From Uranotaenia lowii (taxonomy: Eukaryota > Arthropoda > Insecta > Diptera > Culicidae), in assembly GCF_029784155.1 (NCBI RefSeq), contig NC_073693.1, forward strand, positions 115,196,683-115,260,682: DNA of 64,000 bases, given 5' to 3'. The notes below the pieces were generated by a model, which worked only from the letters and a program-made list of their open reading frames with translations, had not been told where the DNA came from and did not search any database. How positions within the stretch are numbered: position 1 is the stretch's first letter; each line of letters begins with the position of its first letter. Positions 24,086-36,028 of the stretch are shown here, piece after piece. The position numbers were made by a program, and so were the translations under genes.

Positions 24086-24399
24086 CCATTTTGACGACAT
24101 TTAACTTATTTTGTAGGAATTGCGATTCGAAGTAACGTTTTTAACGACTTGATCTATCATTTCTAATGCGATTATATGTTTGCTGGGTTCAGCAAAAATC
24201 GGATACCAAGCCCTGGAGGATGCTTTGGTCTCAGGCGAACTGAGGTAGGGAGTTCCGTACTCGTCTGTTATCCATGTCAGGGCTGGCGTGCGGTATGCAA
24301 CAAAGTCCCGGTGGTGTTTGGGATAGTGGAATCAGCTGTGGACCTTACGAACCAGTGACTGCAAAAATATCTAGCAATGAACAATGAACAAGAAATTTG

Positions 24400-25677
24400 G
24401 GATAGATATCTGCAGCGACCCATTTGACTAAAAGTGACTAGCGATTGGAAACTTGAAACATGGAGCTGCCGATCTCTAAATTCCATGAGCAGTACCCGCG
24501 TGCTTCCCAACAAACTAAAGAGGAGGTATGCTGGAAGAGCTTCAAGGTACGTACGTTCCGAGATGGTCATAACATCTACCAGAGCTGCGGCAGCTTGGAA
24601 CAGCTTTTATAATGATGGAGAAGATGAAGAAATACGTGATCAAGAGGTGCCCGATCGATCTACGAATGTGCCGGTTGAGAATCAAGGGTCGGTTCATCAA
24701 CATAAGCATCATCAACAAGCACAGCCCTCACCTCGGAAGTACCGGTGACGACTAAGATGAATTCTACGCGCAGACCGTAGCCAAAAAAAAAAATGATAGC
24801 AAGATTGTCTTCGGGGAGTTTAATACTCGACATAATTCAACCGAAAATTGGAAGGTTCAGCGCGCACCAGCTGACCAACGAAAACGGCCGCCGCTCCCCA
24901 ACGAATGAACGAACGTAGTTTCTTTTTCGAAGTACCGCCACCCACACATTTACAGCTGGAGTTAACAGCACCAAACGCAATCATAGATCGACCACGTTTT
25001 GATAGACAGTCGGTACTTTTCGAGCATCATCAACACTTCAGATTCTGTCGAGGCGCCAACAACGGGTCGGACCACTATCTGATGATGGTGAAGATGCGCC
25101 CAAAACTCTCCGTAGTGAACAACATACGAAACCAACGACCGCCTCGGTTCAATATCGCATGACTGAAGCAACCTGACTGAGATCACGGCAGACTATGCGC
25201 AAACGATCGAAGCAGCGCTGCTGGCAGAGGGCGAGCTTGACGAAGCCCCTTTCGAGGGCTTGTGGGACACCATCAAGACAGAACGTTGCGGAGTACCTCA
25301 TCGGTCATATGGAACGAATTCGACGGAACGGCTGGTTCGACAAAGAGTATAGGTGGGTGATGAACGAAGAGAACACCGCGCCGGTGGCTTTAGTGCACAG
25401 AAGTACCCGTCGAAACGCGGAAAATCACCGACAGCGGAAGAGGTAGCAAGTCCGAATTTTCCAGAAGAAAGAGCGCCGCCCGGAGGAGAAGAAACTCGAG
25501 GAGCTTGAGTAGCTGCATCGTTTCCAAGAAACACAAAAGTTCTATCAGAAACTCAACGCATCCCGCAAAGGCTTCGTGCGCAAGCCAAAGTATGCAGGGA
25601 TGAGGACGGAAGCATCCTGTCAGACAACCGTGAAGAAGCAGTATTTTAATGAACACTTGAACGGCATACATTTTTTT
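24400..25677 (+). mobile_element. Degenerate RTE-type LINE, endonuclease and linker region
   Basis: Plus-strand fragments match the N-terminal half of RTE elements. They include LETWSCRSLN-like text at the start of the apurinic-type endonuclease, RIKGRFINISIINKHSPH, then FGEFNTRH (the G-D-x-N motif decayed to G-E-F-N). The linker follows with EITADYAQTIEAALL, a KKKxxE-type charged block and EDGSILSDNREEAV. Stops and frameshifts occur throughout. The reverse transcriptase is absent because homology stops near 25670, where a Copia-like LTR begins. Homology in 24180-24400 is weaker and may be the 5' UTR or the endonuclease start. Confidence 0.75.
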
Positions 25678-25852
25678 TGTTGAAACCCACGATTGGGCAA
25701 TTCACATATTGACGATCGCTGGTTGAACTAGCAATCGCTTATGGAGAGTGTAGCTATGTAAGGACACTACTGAAGTAGTGAATAAAGAATAAACTCTATT
25801 CCACCGTTGAAACCTGCGTTGAATCTTTCATTTCAACATGTTATGGGCCCAT
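25678..25852 (+). mobile_element. Copia-like LTR with primer-binding site
   Basis: A 161-bp stretch begins TGTTGAAA and ends TTTCAACA (25678-25838), perfect inverted 5'-TG..CA-3' termini as in LTRs. It is followed directly by TGTTATGGGCCCAT (25839-25852), which resembles the initiator-tRNA-Met primer-binding site seen in insect Copia elements. AATAAAGAATAAA before the end could serve as a polyadenylation signal. No matching 3' LTR or gag/pol was seen downstream, so only the 5' end remains. Confidence 0.65.
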
Positions 25853-26405
25853 ATACGTCCGGTTTTTGGAAAAACAAGTTTGTGAGAGAGGTACTCTTAA
25901 GTTTATCAGACTTGCGGTTAGCAGGTGCTTCAGCAGCCAGCCCATGAGGAACCAGCCCGACTAGCCAGCGAGATGTCCCAGGCCAGCTAGGAAGTTCTGT
26001 CATAAGTCGAGTCCGGGGAGGTTCATGGACCGAGAGGGTTACTCTTTTTTTTGGTAAATTCGAAGAAGGAATTTTACGAATTGGTCCCAATGCACGTCGA
26101 GTGCCGTGTCTACATGGGAACAATGGGTCAACTCGTTATATACTCATCCGTATATACATATGCTCTAAACTCCACCTGGGGTCTTAGACAATTTCCCAAA
26201 CCGGTACCTGCCCTAAGGCAATAATTCGGTAGGGGGTGTCTAATTCACGCATATGCGCTACTTATGCAACACTCGCCAAGAAGTTCATATTCAAATTAAA
26301 TATCATCCTGACCGCGCAAGATCATCTTCACGTTGTGGTCCCATCGGCTACGCTGATTGTCTTGCGTACTTCATTTCATAGCTTACTCTATACCCACATC
26401 CATCA
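25853..26405. other. Unassigned stretch between Copia LTR and R1-type LINE
   Basis: It may contain the start of the Copia internal region, and it contains a GAGAGGGTTACTC phrase of the R1 3' UTR type near 26032. No readable gag or pol motif was found. Confidence 0.35.
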
Positions 26406-28500
26406 GTTTATTGGTGGACTGAGGAAATCGCGAATTTGCGTGCCAGCTGCCTTCGCGCTAGGCGAAACATGCAGAGAGCACGAACTCAAATGGAGAGAGA
26501 CGAACGTAGGCCGCTTTTCAAAAAAGCGAAAAGAAATCTATGCAAGGAAATTGAAGAAAGTAAAAAGGCATGTTTAAAGAAACTTTGTCTTTATGCCAAT
26601 GACCGACCATGGGGCGATGCCTACAGGATAGTCATGGCAAAAACAAAAGCGGTAGCACACCACCTGAAATGTGCCGGGTCCAGATGGTATCCCGAACATT
26701 GCAGTTAAAGACGCGATAATGGAATTTCCCGAAATGTTCCGATCGTCACAGCAAATTTGTATACAGGAAAGGATGTTTCCAGAAATTTGGAAACGGCAGA
26801 AGCTGAATCTGCTGCCCAAACCAGGAAAGCCATTGGGGAACCCATCGGCATACAGGCCAATATGCCTACTGGATACGGTTGGAAAGATTCTGGAAAAGGT
26901 GATCTTGAATCGTATCCAGCGGTACACCGAGGGCGAAGGCGGATTGTCCAACAATCAATTCGGCTTTCGAAAAGGGCGATGCACAGTCGACGCTATTCGA
27001 ACTGTCATCGAAACGGCTGATGAAGCCAGACTCAAGAAGAGAAGAGGGGACCGTTTTTGTGCGGTAGTAACTTTGGACGTGCGTAACGCCTTTAATAGTG
27101 TCAGCTGGGCAGCGATTGCTTCTTCGCTTATAAAAATGAGGATACCGAAATATCTCTGCAAATTAGTTGAAAGCTCTTTCCAGAACCGCAAGCTTCTATA
27201 CATGACGAGCGAAGGATTTCAGGAAATGGATGTTACAGCTGGAGTACCGCAAGGGTCGATACTGGGCCCGGTTCTGTGGAAAATTACGTATGATGAGGTG
27301 CTGACATTGAGCCTGCCAGAGGGAGTAAAGTTGGTTGGTTTTGCGGACGACGTCGTGCTACTAGCGACGGGTTACTCAACAGAAATCGTTCAGCTTAGAG
27401 CTTCAGAGGCTGTAGATGCGGTAGGGAGCTGGATGCACTCCAAAAGTTAGCAGTTGGCTCACCACAAAACCGAGATGATCTTGATATCAAACCTGATTTC
27501 ACCGCAAACAGGCAGGATTACAGTTGGATCATGCACTATCGAATCAAAGCGCGAGCTTAAATATTTGGGTGTGATGATTGACGACCGGCTCAGCTTTTAA
27601 AACCACGTTGAGTATGTGTGCAAGAAGGCGGCAACAGCAACGGCCGCACTCACGAAGATTATGGCGAACAACTCGGGGATCCGAAGAAGTCAGCGAAGGA
27701 TAATTTCGAGTGTAGTTTCGTCAATCCTTCGGTATGGAGGGCGGCCTGGAAATCTGGTCTTAACATCCTGTGTAACCAGCAGAAGCTGGTTAGCTCTGAG
27801 TGTACAGAGGCGAATCAATTTGCGGGTCATCAGTGCATACCGCACCGTTTCGTCGAAGGCTGCATGCGTTGTAGCGGGAGTCATGCCCATCTCGGTTTTG
27901 TTGGTGGAGGACTCCTATTGCTACGAAAATAGAGGCACGCAAAACGTGAGAACACAAGCCAGAGATAGCTCCATGGCCAACTGGCAGCAACTGTGGGACA
28001 GCTTAGAAAGAGGAAGGTGGACTCATCGTTTGATCCCAAACATCAAGGAGTGGATGGAGAGAAAGCATGGCGAAGTGGATTTCTACATGACGCAATTCCT
28101 GACTGGTTATGGATGCTTCATGAAGTATCACCACAGGTTCAGACATGCGGCCTCGCCGGTCTGCCCAACATGCGGTGACGTGGATGAGACACCCGAACAC
28201 GTGGTATTCTATTGTCCAAGATTTGAAGAGAAACGTGCCAACATATTCGCCGCCTGCGGACCAGAAACGACAGCGGACAACATGTTGCAGAAGATGTGTG
28301 ATGACATCAACACATGGCAGGCAGTCAGTGATGGGCTCGCCCGAATAATGACTGCTTTGCAAAGGAGTTGGAAACTGACGCAAATTGCGATTGACGTAGG
28401 TTAACTTCACTAAGCGTAAAGAGTCCGAAGCTATGAAATGAAGAGAGGGTTACTCTAGCTGCCGTTACGAGCCACACTGTGGTCAGGTGTCTCAGAATCC
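26406..28500 (+). mobile_element. R1-type non-LTR retrotransposon, 5'-truncated and decayed
   Basis: From the 5' side: a pre-RT segment (VYWWTEEIANLRASCLRARR, then RPWGDAYRIVMAK); reverse transcriptase from PGPDGIPNIAVKD through SAYRPICLLDTVGKILE, GFRKGRCTVDAI, AGVPQGSILGPVLW and the catalytic FADDVVLLA; then the thumb region and a C-terminal zinc-finger-like CPTCGDVDETPEHVVFYCPR. This order and wording fit the R1 clade. The 3' UTR includes GAGAGGGTTACTCT. A second LINE is inserted in this 3' UTR at 28504, and R1 tail-like sequence resumes at 29312. The endonuclease half is missing. Confidence 0.85.
26408..28404 (+). pseudogene. Reverse transcriptase ORF of the R1-type LINE, broken
   Basis: The pre-RT part and the RT part are in different frames, with a shift near 26670. 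The main frame then runs to 28404 with in-frame stops at 27448-27450 (TAG, after GSWMHSKS) and 27598-27600 (TAA, after DDRLSF). The catalytic FADD is intact and the zinc-binding pattern C-x2-C-x8-H-x4-C is preserved. With one frameshift and two stops it should be inactive, but the decay is light, so the copy is younger than the LINE at 110-1905. Confidence 0.85.
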
Positions 28501-28503
28501 GCT

Positions 28504-29311
28504 CCAGTTGGTAGATTTATTTATTTATTTATTTTTTATAAGAAGATCCACTGCGACCAACTTTTTGTTATTTATTGTGGAATAATCCAATTTTTTATTC
28601 GTCTGATCACGCAATACTGTCACCATTGATAAAGTTGGCAGTTGTAGTCGAAATCGAGACATTATTCCAGTTTGGGATGATATTTCTTATGAATCCCACC
28701 ACCTCACTGGCTTTCATCTTCCAAATCTTATCGGGCGTTAAGATTCGTTTACCAAGAACTTTCAGTCGATGTGTCATAAGATATCCACAGAAACACATTA
28801 AGTGCTCTGCAGTTTCTACTTCAGTTTTGCAAAACCGGCACATCTCATTACTGAGTTTGCCTATTTTATGTAAGTGGTAGTTGCATGGACAGCCCTTTTC
28901 GATAGACTTAGAAGTTCAGAAATTTTCTTGGAAGCGGGCTTTATAAATCTTTTAGATTGTCTAGCACCGATGGCTACAAGCCCTTTGAATTTGATCTTGA
29001 ATTCTCTCATTTTTTTCACATGTAAGAGCACAAGTAGATACCCCATAGAGCCAGTCATGCGCCTTTTAGATCCTTTCCTAGCGAGTGCATCTGCTTTTTC
29101 ATTTCCTCCTATACCACAGTAGCCAGGAACCCAGTATAGGTTCACTTGATTTTGGATTGATAATTGTATCATAGTATTAATACAATCCCACACTAGCTTT
29201 GAATTGCACATTGGAGCATTCAGAGCCCCTATTGCTGCTTGACTGTCTAAAAATATGCAAATATAAGCGTGTCTATACATTCTCTTCAAACATATTTCCA
29301 GCTGGTAGATT
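28504..29311 (-). mobile_element. 5'-truncated LINE with RNase H, inserted in the R1 3' UTR
   Basis: The body (28518-29297) is bracketed by CCAGTTGGTAGATT (28504-28517) and CCAGCTGGTAGATT (29298-29311), a 14-bp target duplication with one mismatch. The minus strand encodes an RNase H domain (FLDSQAAIGAL, WVPGYCGIGGNEKADALARK) and then, in a shifted frame, a zinc-finger-like CRFCKTEVETAEHLMCFCG. It ends with an (AAAT)n tail next to 28518. RNase H places it in an I/Loa/R1-group element rather than RTE or CR1. It is nested inside the R1-type copy, so it is the younger insertion. Confidence 0.85.
28607..29289 (-). pseudogene. RNase H and C-terminal zinc-finger remnant of the nested LINE
   Basis: Two minus-strand frames, 28861-29289 (RNase H, 142 codons) and 28607-28843 (cysteine-rich tail, 78 codons ending GDSIA), are separated by a short gap with a frameshift or stop. 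The RNase H segment shows the Asp of FLDSQ and a WVPG..GNEKAD motif; the earlier catalytic Asp lies upstream of the truncation. It cannot make an active polyprotein. Confidence 0.75.
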
Positions 29312-29399
29312 AGCCAGGAGCGGAAATTGGATGCAATTGATCACCGAGAGGGTATCTTTCGTGGTATGGTGTTACGCTGAGGTCAGCATACGTGAGCTC
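29312..29399 (+). mobile_element. Probable continuation of the R1-type 3' UTR
   Basis: AGCCAGGAGCGGAAATTGG follows the target duplication directly and resembles AGCGGAGGCCGGAGG in the related fragment at 13567-13581. No coding signal is present. Confidence 0.4.
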
Positions 29400-29769
29400 G
29401 CATTCAACTGCTTCAAGGCACTTTGGGGAAGGTTGTTTGGGCAACACGACGGTCGGTTCCCAGCCCAGTCTCATCTCATTGCCGACTCAAGAGCCAAGCT
29501 CAACGACAACTTATATCGAGGATCGAAACGGTAATATACTCCATCTACAAGGGCGACAAATTGGACTTTGAGAACTACCGAGCGATCACTTTCCTCAATG
29601 CCGCCTGCAAAGTGTTGTCCCGAATCCTACTCCGTCGCCTAATGCCACAAGCAAACAGACTCTTGGAAAGTCATCAGGCCGGCTTCATGGAGGGTCGGTT
29701 TACGACGGACCAGATCTTCACATTACGGCAAATAATTCGCCGTAAACACCAAGTGCCTACGCACCATCT
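29400..29769 (+). mobile_element. LINE reverse transcriptase fragment
   Basis: The plus strand encodes IYKGDKLDFENYRAITFLNA, then ACKVLSRILLRRL, QAGFMEGRFTTDQIFTLRQI and a stretch ending in VPTHHL. This is the first part of a non-LTR RT (fingers) without the catalytic FxDD. It is cut off at 29769 where a Tc1-like sequence begins. The clade looks RTE-like but is not certain. Confidence 0.7.
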
Positions 29770-30140
29770 AAGGCTTGCTTCATTTAGAATTGGAACAAAC
29801 TTTTGCTCATATTGTGGCGCTCCTGGAGAACGGATTTGGACGTTCTTGACGCCCACTTTTCAGGAATTTTGTCAGCTTCATGTATGTATTTTTGACATTT
29901 CGCAAATCGACTGTATTTTTCAAACAATCAACATGGAAGCCGAAAGAAGGGAAAAAATCCTGTACAGTTGCAGAAAAATACCGTATGACGTATTATCAAA
30001 CGGTATAAGGAAACATTGACAACGATTGGGAAGCCTCAAGCCAATCATCGGAATGGAATTGTCGACCGAAAGCTGTGTGGTAAAATTTTGAAGACGATTA
30101 AGAGCTTGGCTAACAATCGTTCAAATATTTCGTATATTTT
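29770..30140 (+). pseudogene. Tc1/mariner-like transposase N-terminal fragment
   Basis: After a possible element end (GCTTCATTTAGAATTGGAAC), a frame with stops reads TVxRIIKRYKETLTT..GKP followed by DRKLCGKILKTIKSLANNRS. This resembles the paired helix-turn-helix DNA-binding part of Tc1-like transposases. The catalytic D,D,E region and the right inverted end were not found. It abuts the LINE fragment at a TA dinucleotide, consistent with Tc1-type target choice. Confidence 0.55.
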
Positions 30141-33100
30141 GTGAATTTTTCAAAAAAGGTTCTTAAAAATTGGTATTTTATGCAACATTTCCTTGCAAAT
30201 GAACAGCATATTTCACGCAAATACATTTGAAAGTTATGTAGAAATTACAAATAACAATAAATTCGAAGAATTTTCAGTTTCTTTTTTTCATTTGAGGACT
30301 GTCAAAGTTCTGTTTGGAAGTTTGGACTTTTTGGAGTTAAGGGCCTATTGAACATAAACAAATACCTGAGAGCCTATCATCACGGCAATTACTTTCGTCA
30401 TTTGGCGTAAACAAATGATTCCAATTGCGGTGATGATCATAATATCATTAACTTCAAGCTGGTTCGTTTGTTTGAATCTATCTACCTCCCGCGGTTTCGA
30501 TCTCATCAATAAGACGAACAAACACACGCGCCCGATGTAGGTATTTATTTAATTCTTAAATTGGCAAACAAACGATTACCCGCTGGTGGGAGATAAATAA
30601 ACTGGATCGGTCGACTGAAAACAACCTGGACCATATTGTAATCGTGTAGAGGATCGGTGATACTTTGTTTATTTATCACCAAATAATACATATCGCTTCA
30701 TCAAGAAGCTGGTAAACAGTGAATGATAGTTTTTTTTTTAAATTTTCTTACTGTAAAATTCCCTTTAGTTCCTACAAATTTGAAAATTTTTACGAAGGCA
30801 ACGGCTAACCGAAAACATTATTTCCAATTTGATTCAAACACTTTATGCCATCCTTTAGCTAGTGGCTCCAGAGAGTGACCGTGCCAGCACTACGTTCTAT
30901 TTTTGGCAATCTTGATTCTAAAAGCCCGAGCATATTCGCCATAAAACGTCCATTCTGACCCCCCGGGCTCGGAAACACGCTCTCCCGAGTGGCGGCAATT
31001 AATTGTTGAACCACCATCCAAGGAAGAGTTCATATAGCATTCAGACACGGGAGTTGCCGTTTTCCGGAATAAAACTGGAGCCAATTCCAGAACACAAATT
31101 CGCACACAAAAACACACAGTCCTACAATCCACAAGAAAAAGAAGAAGCTACTAGCTCAAGACACAACTGACAATCTTATCTGATAGGGTGCTTCTTTTCA
31201 CACTTTTCTTTTTCCCATGGTTCGATGACATTTTACTCCCGTCAGTCCTTTGCTTAGATGTTTTGGCTTGCGCTTGACTCGTTGTGAAATCGTCGTTCTC
31301 GTCGACTCCCATAAATTAGCACTTTTATCAGCCACGTTTGGTGAATTATGTGCAAATTAGGTGTTGCGTTCAGGAGGATATGTGCAAATAAATTTGGCAC
31401 TCGCAGTCACCCCCGCTTTTGAATGGGTCTTTGTTTGGCGATTGAGATTTGATTGTTTATTTTCGGCAGTGTTTTTCTTCTGCTGTCAAGCTTGAGTTGA
31501 CCCTTTTCAGTATGCTTGATGAAAAAGAACAAGTTTTCCTTATTTACATGCATTCACATCAGAGATAACATTTAATAGTTCACACTGAAAAGCATGAATA
31601 CACCAAAGACTTTATTATTCCGATGCAACAGTTTCGCTTCATTAGCTATGAGAAACGCGAAACAAGCCAAATGTATACCAATTAAAGCGACCATAACTTA
31701 CTTGGTACACATTCGTTGTTTTTATTTCGTCTTTTGCGTTAGAACTTTTTTTTCCTTAACTGTTTTACGAGCTTTACTCATACAGTTGAACGCGACAAGA
31801 GACATGAATTTACTTCATGTCACGTGTAGTGGTTACCAGGTTGACTTTTGTACATCAGCAACTGTTTTAGTAAATCAGCAAGAAGGAACATCTTCAAGAC
31901 AATGAACCATAAACTATTCTACGGAAGTAACATCAATTTCCGGAATAGTTATTCGAAGAATACTGTACTATAAATTTAATTATTTCAAGAAAACAGTCTC
32001 AAATTTCGATAATTTAAAACACTCCTTCAGGTAAAAAAAAAGGACCAAAAGAGTCACCATCTCCAGTTGAAACATAAAACCAAACTCCAGAACGTTTGAT
32101 GTTTCGAAAAAATATCAAATTCAGAACACACCAGAAGCCTTCCCTTAATTCTAGTGACATCGCTGATGTTTGTTGATGGTGCCTATGATGATGGTGACGA
32201 TGATGATTATGGCCGCCGTGGCTATCAACAGGAAAACGGAAGAGAGTATATAATACTTTCGCGCGTTGCTGTTGCTGCCGGTTAGACTGTGCCGTTGTCG
32301 CCAAGGGATCTCCTGTTGGTGGCGTTTTGATGAGACGACCACAGGACGGCGAGCTGTGATACGTGAGCTGTATGTGTATTCTTTTATCGGGGGGTGCCAA
32401 TATCTGATCGCTTGGAACTTAAAAAAAAGGGTAACCATTAAATGGTGGCTCCAGAGAGAGATTTTTGATAATTGTAAAGTTAAAATTCGAACACTGAAAA
32501 AGGAGGGGTTGTTGCACTTTTGCCAAAAATCGACTTTCTAGGACTTAGCCGTGTTTCAGAAAACCTGTCGTTTTTCCATGGCAAAATTATTTTTCAGGAT
32601 TACACCAGATCTCGATCTTTTATGCATTTCTAATTCAGTTGGAATCGAAACTAAAATTAAGATTTTTCCGATTTCCTTTGGCCTCCCTTACGAAATTTTC
32701 AAAATCCTTAAGTCGATTTTAAACTACATTTTTTTTTAGATTAGACCAGATTTCAACGTTTGATGCATTTTTAGGTAATTTTTCATTAAGATTAAAATTT
32801 CGGTCCCCCTTTAAGGCATTTTTGAGGGTCAAAACCGAAACTTTGAGCGCCTTGAGGAACCCCTAAATCAAGTCCTGTTGAGTTGAAATTTTACACAGGT
32901 GAGTTTTTTTTGACCACAAGTACATAAGTAGGTATCTGAAGATTGTAATAGCATTTCCAGGCGGTCTGTTCAAATGCACTAATTAAAGCTCGCATTTCTT
33001 ATTTGATTGCACTGCTCGTTTTCGATAATGCAACAATCAACATTACATATGTAAATTTGTTTTACGAGTTGCTGGCTTCACAATTCAGTTCCAAAAATCG

Positions 33101-33505
33101 CAAACTTTGGACATTTGAAAAATTGTTCAGATTTGCAACAGTGTTTGTAGATCCTTGACAACTTTTGTGCTCTTTTAATTTTAGAAAATATTTTTGATTT
33201 GAATCTTTCGATGGTTCAGATTAAAAAACGTGATAGTTTTCCTGTTATGAAAATTTAATCTAAATTCGGTGAAATTATAGATTTTTTTTTGTGATTTTGG
33301 CAACATTGAGTCCGGCCTTCACTCTAGCATTGAGTTCTGAATCATCGAAGCCGTTGTAAGTAGTTGTCACAGCATTGAGGCACACTTGTGATTTTTGAAG
33401 TGGTTGGTATCAAATTTTCAGCAAAAATGTCCTGTTCCTTTATCGAGGTGTTCCGTGCTCGTTTAGCGGTTTCCGCAAATAAACTGGTAAGACAACATCA
33501 GTCTC
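30141..33505. other. Non-coding DNA, with one possible small exon
   Basis: Mostly AT-rich. GC-richer parts lie at 30880-31150 and 32150-32400. A minus-strand frame at 30890-31132 has no recognisable motif. A short ATG-led frame at 33428-33486 ends at GGTAAGAC, a donor-like site, but is too short to support a call. Confidence 0.35.
32151..32438 (-). CDS. Hypothetical: possible exon with one membrane segment
   Basis: A minus-strand frame of 95 codons ends with a basic stretch (ARRPVVVSSKRHQQEIPWRQ), then ARKYYILSSVFLLIATAAII and a further hydrophobic run, then GTINKHQRCH and a stop. This looks like a single-pass transmembrane tail. GC content is higher than in the flanks. An acceptor-like AG lies upstream at about 32407. 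An overlapping frame (32014-32400) is His-rich and equally open, so coding status is unproven. It shares the strand of the channel gene and could be an intronic gene or a chance frame in conserved DNA. I do not recognise the protein. Confidence 0.25.
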   Translation of the reverse strand: MVTLFFKFQAIRYWHPPIKEYTYSSRITARRPVVVSSKRHQQEIPWRQRHSLTGSNSNARKYYILSSVFLLIATAAIIIIVTIIIGTINKHQRCH

Positions 33506-34608
33506 GTGATTTCACGATTCTTGTGAATCTTAATTCAGAGATTCTTCTAGAAATCTATTTATTCTAGAGAGCGACAGTGTCTAAACACGTCTGTTGCTCA
33601 CAAAAATAGATCAATGACTGACTTAACTGGCCTGATTTTCCAGGATTTGCCTGATTCTTGAAGGTCTATGCTGATAACCTAATAAGCCTTGTTTTTTCCC
33701 TGATTTAGTAGATTTTTTGTTTTTACAGAAAATTTGTACAGATCCGTTCAAAACTCAATAGAAATTCAGTGCTTGCTCGTCGTCATTCCAACTTTGAACT
33801 CAATAACTTCACACTCTGTTGGACTCATATCGTATATCAATATTTTATAACTTTATCTTAGATATTGCGAAACTCCTTATAAAAAACTGGACATTTCACG
33901 GTTAAACATATCACGTTTTCGCCCAACAATCAGCTAATTGCATAATCTTCAAAACAATAAGTATGGAAACAGAATAGATGATGGATTTACGTTTCAAAGT
34001 CAGCAACTTAGGCAAATGTACCTACTTTTTATCAAATAAATTGACTAGAGGATTAATCCTTAATGAACATTTCTATAGAAATCGGAAGTTTTGTTTCAAG
34101 TTTCTAAAACTGTTCTTGCGTATCTTTGGCTACGAAAACTTTTGAATTCTGCCACATTCAAGCTTAACTTCACGAGAACTACTATGAGGAATTTTTGCAA
34201 AAGGCTTGGATAAGTATCTCAACTCTTAAAGTTTGAATAAAACAAGTTCAAAAAGGTAGATTTTCAAACAACTGCCGAATCACATATTTGAAAAACGCTA
34301 TATTTCGACAGTTAAACGTGTGAAGGCTGGTCAATCTTTTATAGGGAATGTGATTAAAAGGCTTGAAATTAAAAAAATATTGCGTTTAAAGGTTGAAGTG
34401 ACAGCGTACATGTAGCTAATTTAAAAGAGTCTTGAACGGTTTTTCAGCTCCATAACATTTTACAACGGTGACCAAAAAAGGCACTCAGATCGATCATTTT
34501 ATGCTAGCCTGATTTTTTCTGATTTTTATTTTCAAGCTCCCTGAATTTGTGAAAAAATGTGGGCAACCTTGCTTCGTAGCTTCTCTTCCAGTGTTGCCAC
34601 ATATTTGT
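33506..34608. repeat. Satellite-flank duplication split by a ~950-bp insert
   Basis: GTGATTTCACGATTCTTGTG..AATAGATCAATGACTGAC (33506-33622) and AGCTTCTCTTCCAGTGTTGC..ATATTTG (34578-34608) also occur at 36029-36112 and 36134-36164. There they are separated by only about 22 bp. The 33623-34577 insert starts with a CCTGATTTTCCAGGATTTGCC phrase and ends GTGGGCAACCTTG, resembling the ends of the small inverted-repeat elements elsewhere in the window. Confidence 0.6.
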
Positions 34609-35019
34609 GTTAAAAGTTTTTTTATTTAGTACATTTTTTCATCTTACCTCTACATTTCTTTTTAAATTCTCTTATGTTCGCCTCCCGAAAAAATCTCAGA
34701 GCGTTAAAGTAAAGCGAGAGAGCTTCAGATTTACAACGCGTGGCAAAACTAAGCGGCTATCTTGCGTAAGATATCCTTCATCCGTTTATGCGTCCCATGG
34801 CGACGAACGTGTTAAATAAACACTTTCATAATTTAGATAAAAGTTTATTTATACATTTTAGGCTTTTATCTTTATTCGTCTCATAACTTTTATCATCATT
34901 TCATTCCTTCTAACCGCCATTCTCAATAAAACTATTTAAACGACGAATTTCATTCGATTTTTACAAGAGTCAAGACATACAAAGAATCGCATTTCAAGTC
35001 ACTCCGTATTATCAACCGA
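34609..35019. other. Non-coding link between duplicated flank and satellite
   Basis: Part of the TTGCCACATATTTGT..CATCTTACCTCTAC flank, which is repeated near 36150-36215, plus AT-rich sequence. No exon was recognised. Confidence 0.4.
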
Positions 35020-36028
35020 AGGAACAAACAATCAGTAAAAGCAGCGTCAATCTGCGCGTTCTAAAACACACAATCAGCCGCAGCAGCCCCGATAATTTGC
35101 GCTTCCTAAGCCAATTCGCCCTTTTCCATCGGAAAACCAAGTTAAAACAACCAAACAGCAGCAGCAGACTTAAAAATCTGCAATTACTAATCCAATTCGT
35201 CATTTGTCTGCCTTGAAAATCTGCGCTTCCTAACCCAATCCGTCTTTTTCCACCGGTAGGCCAAACAAAAACAAACAAACAGTTGCAGCAGGCTTGAAAA
35301 TCTGCGCTTCTTAATCCAATTTGTCTTTACTCACCGGAAGGCCCAATCAGAACACTTAATCAGCAGCAGCTGCCCGAAAAATCTATGCTTCCTAAGCCAA
35401 TTCGTCCTTTTCCACCGGAAGGCCAAATCAAAACAACCGAACAGAAGCAGCAGACTTAAAAATCTGCAATTCCTAATCCAATCGGTCATTTGTTACCGGA
35501 AGGCCAAACAAAAACAAACAAACAGTAGCTGCAGCATTGAAAATTTGCTCTTCCTAACCCAATCCGTCTTTTTCCACCTGAAGGTCCAAACAAAAGAACC
35601 AAAAAGCAGCAGAAGCTTTAAAAAATTTGCGCTTCCTAAGCCTATCCGTCTTTTTCCACCGGAAAGCCAAAACAAACAAACAGCAGCAGCAGCCTTAAAA
35701 TCCGTCGCTTCCTAAGGTTATCCGTCTTTTTCGACCAGAAGGGCGATTAAGAAACAATCAGCAGCAGTCTTAACTATCTGCACTTTATCAGTCGCTCCGT
35801 TTTATTCATTTGAGGAACAAATAATAAACAAGAGCAGCAGCCTGACCAATCTGCGCTTTCTATTCTCTTTGTCTTGTTTACCGAAGGAACAAACAATCAT
35901 AGCAGCAACCTTAACAATCTGCGCTTTTCCAGTCCCTCCGTCTCATTTACCGGAGCAGGAACCATTTTCATACAATCTGAGCACCAGCCTTGCAAATCTG
36001 TGCTCCTCTTACCAACTACGCCATTGCC
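35020..36028. repeat. ~80-bp satellite array
   Basis: About a dozen diverged monomers with the core AATCTGCGCTTCCTAAGCCA, CGTCTTTTTCCACCGGAAGG and an AAACAAACA/CAGCAGCAG spacer. The spacing of successive TTCCTAA-type marks is 76-82 bp (for example near 35226, 35308, 35388, 35550, 35632 and 35708). The same family occurs at 18000-18890. Confidence 0.85.
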
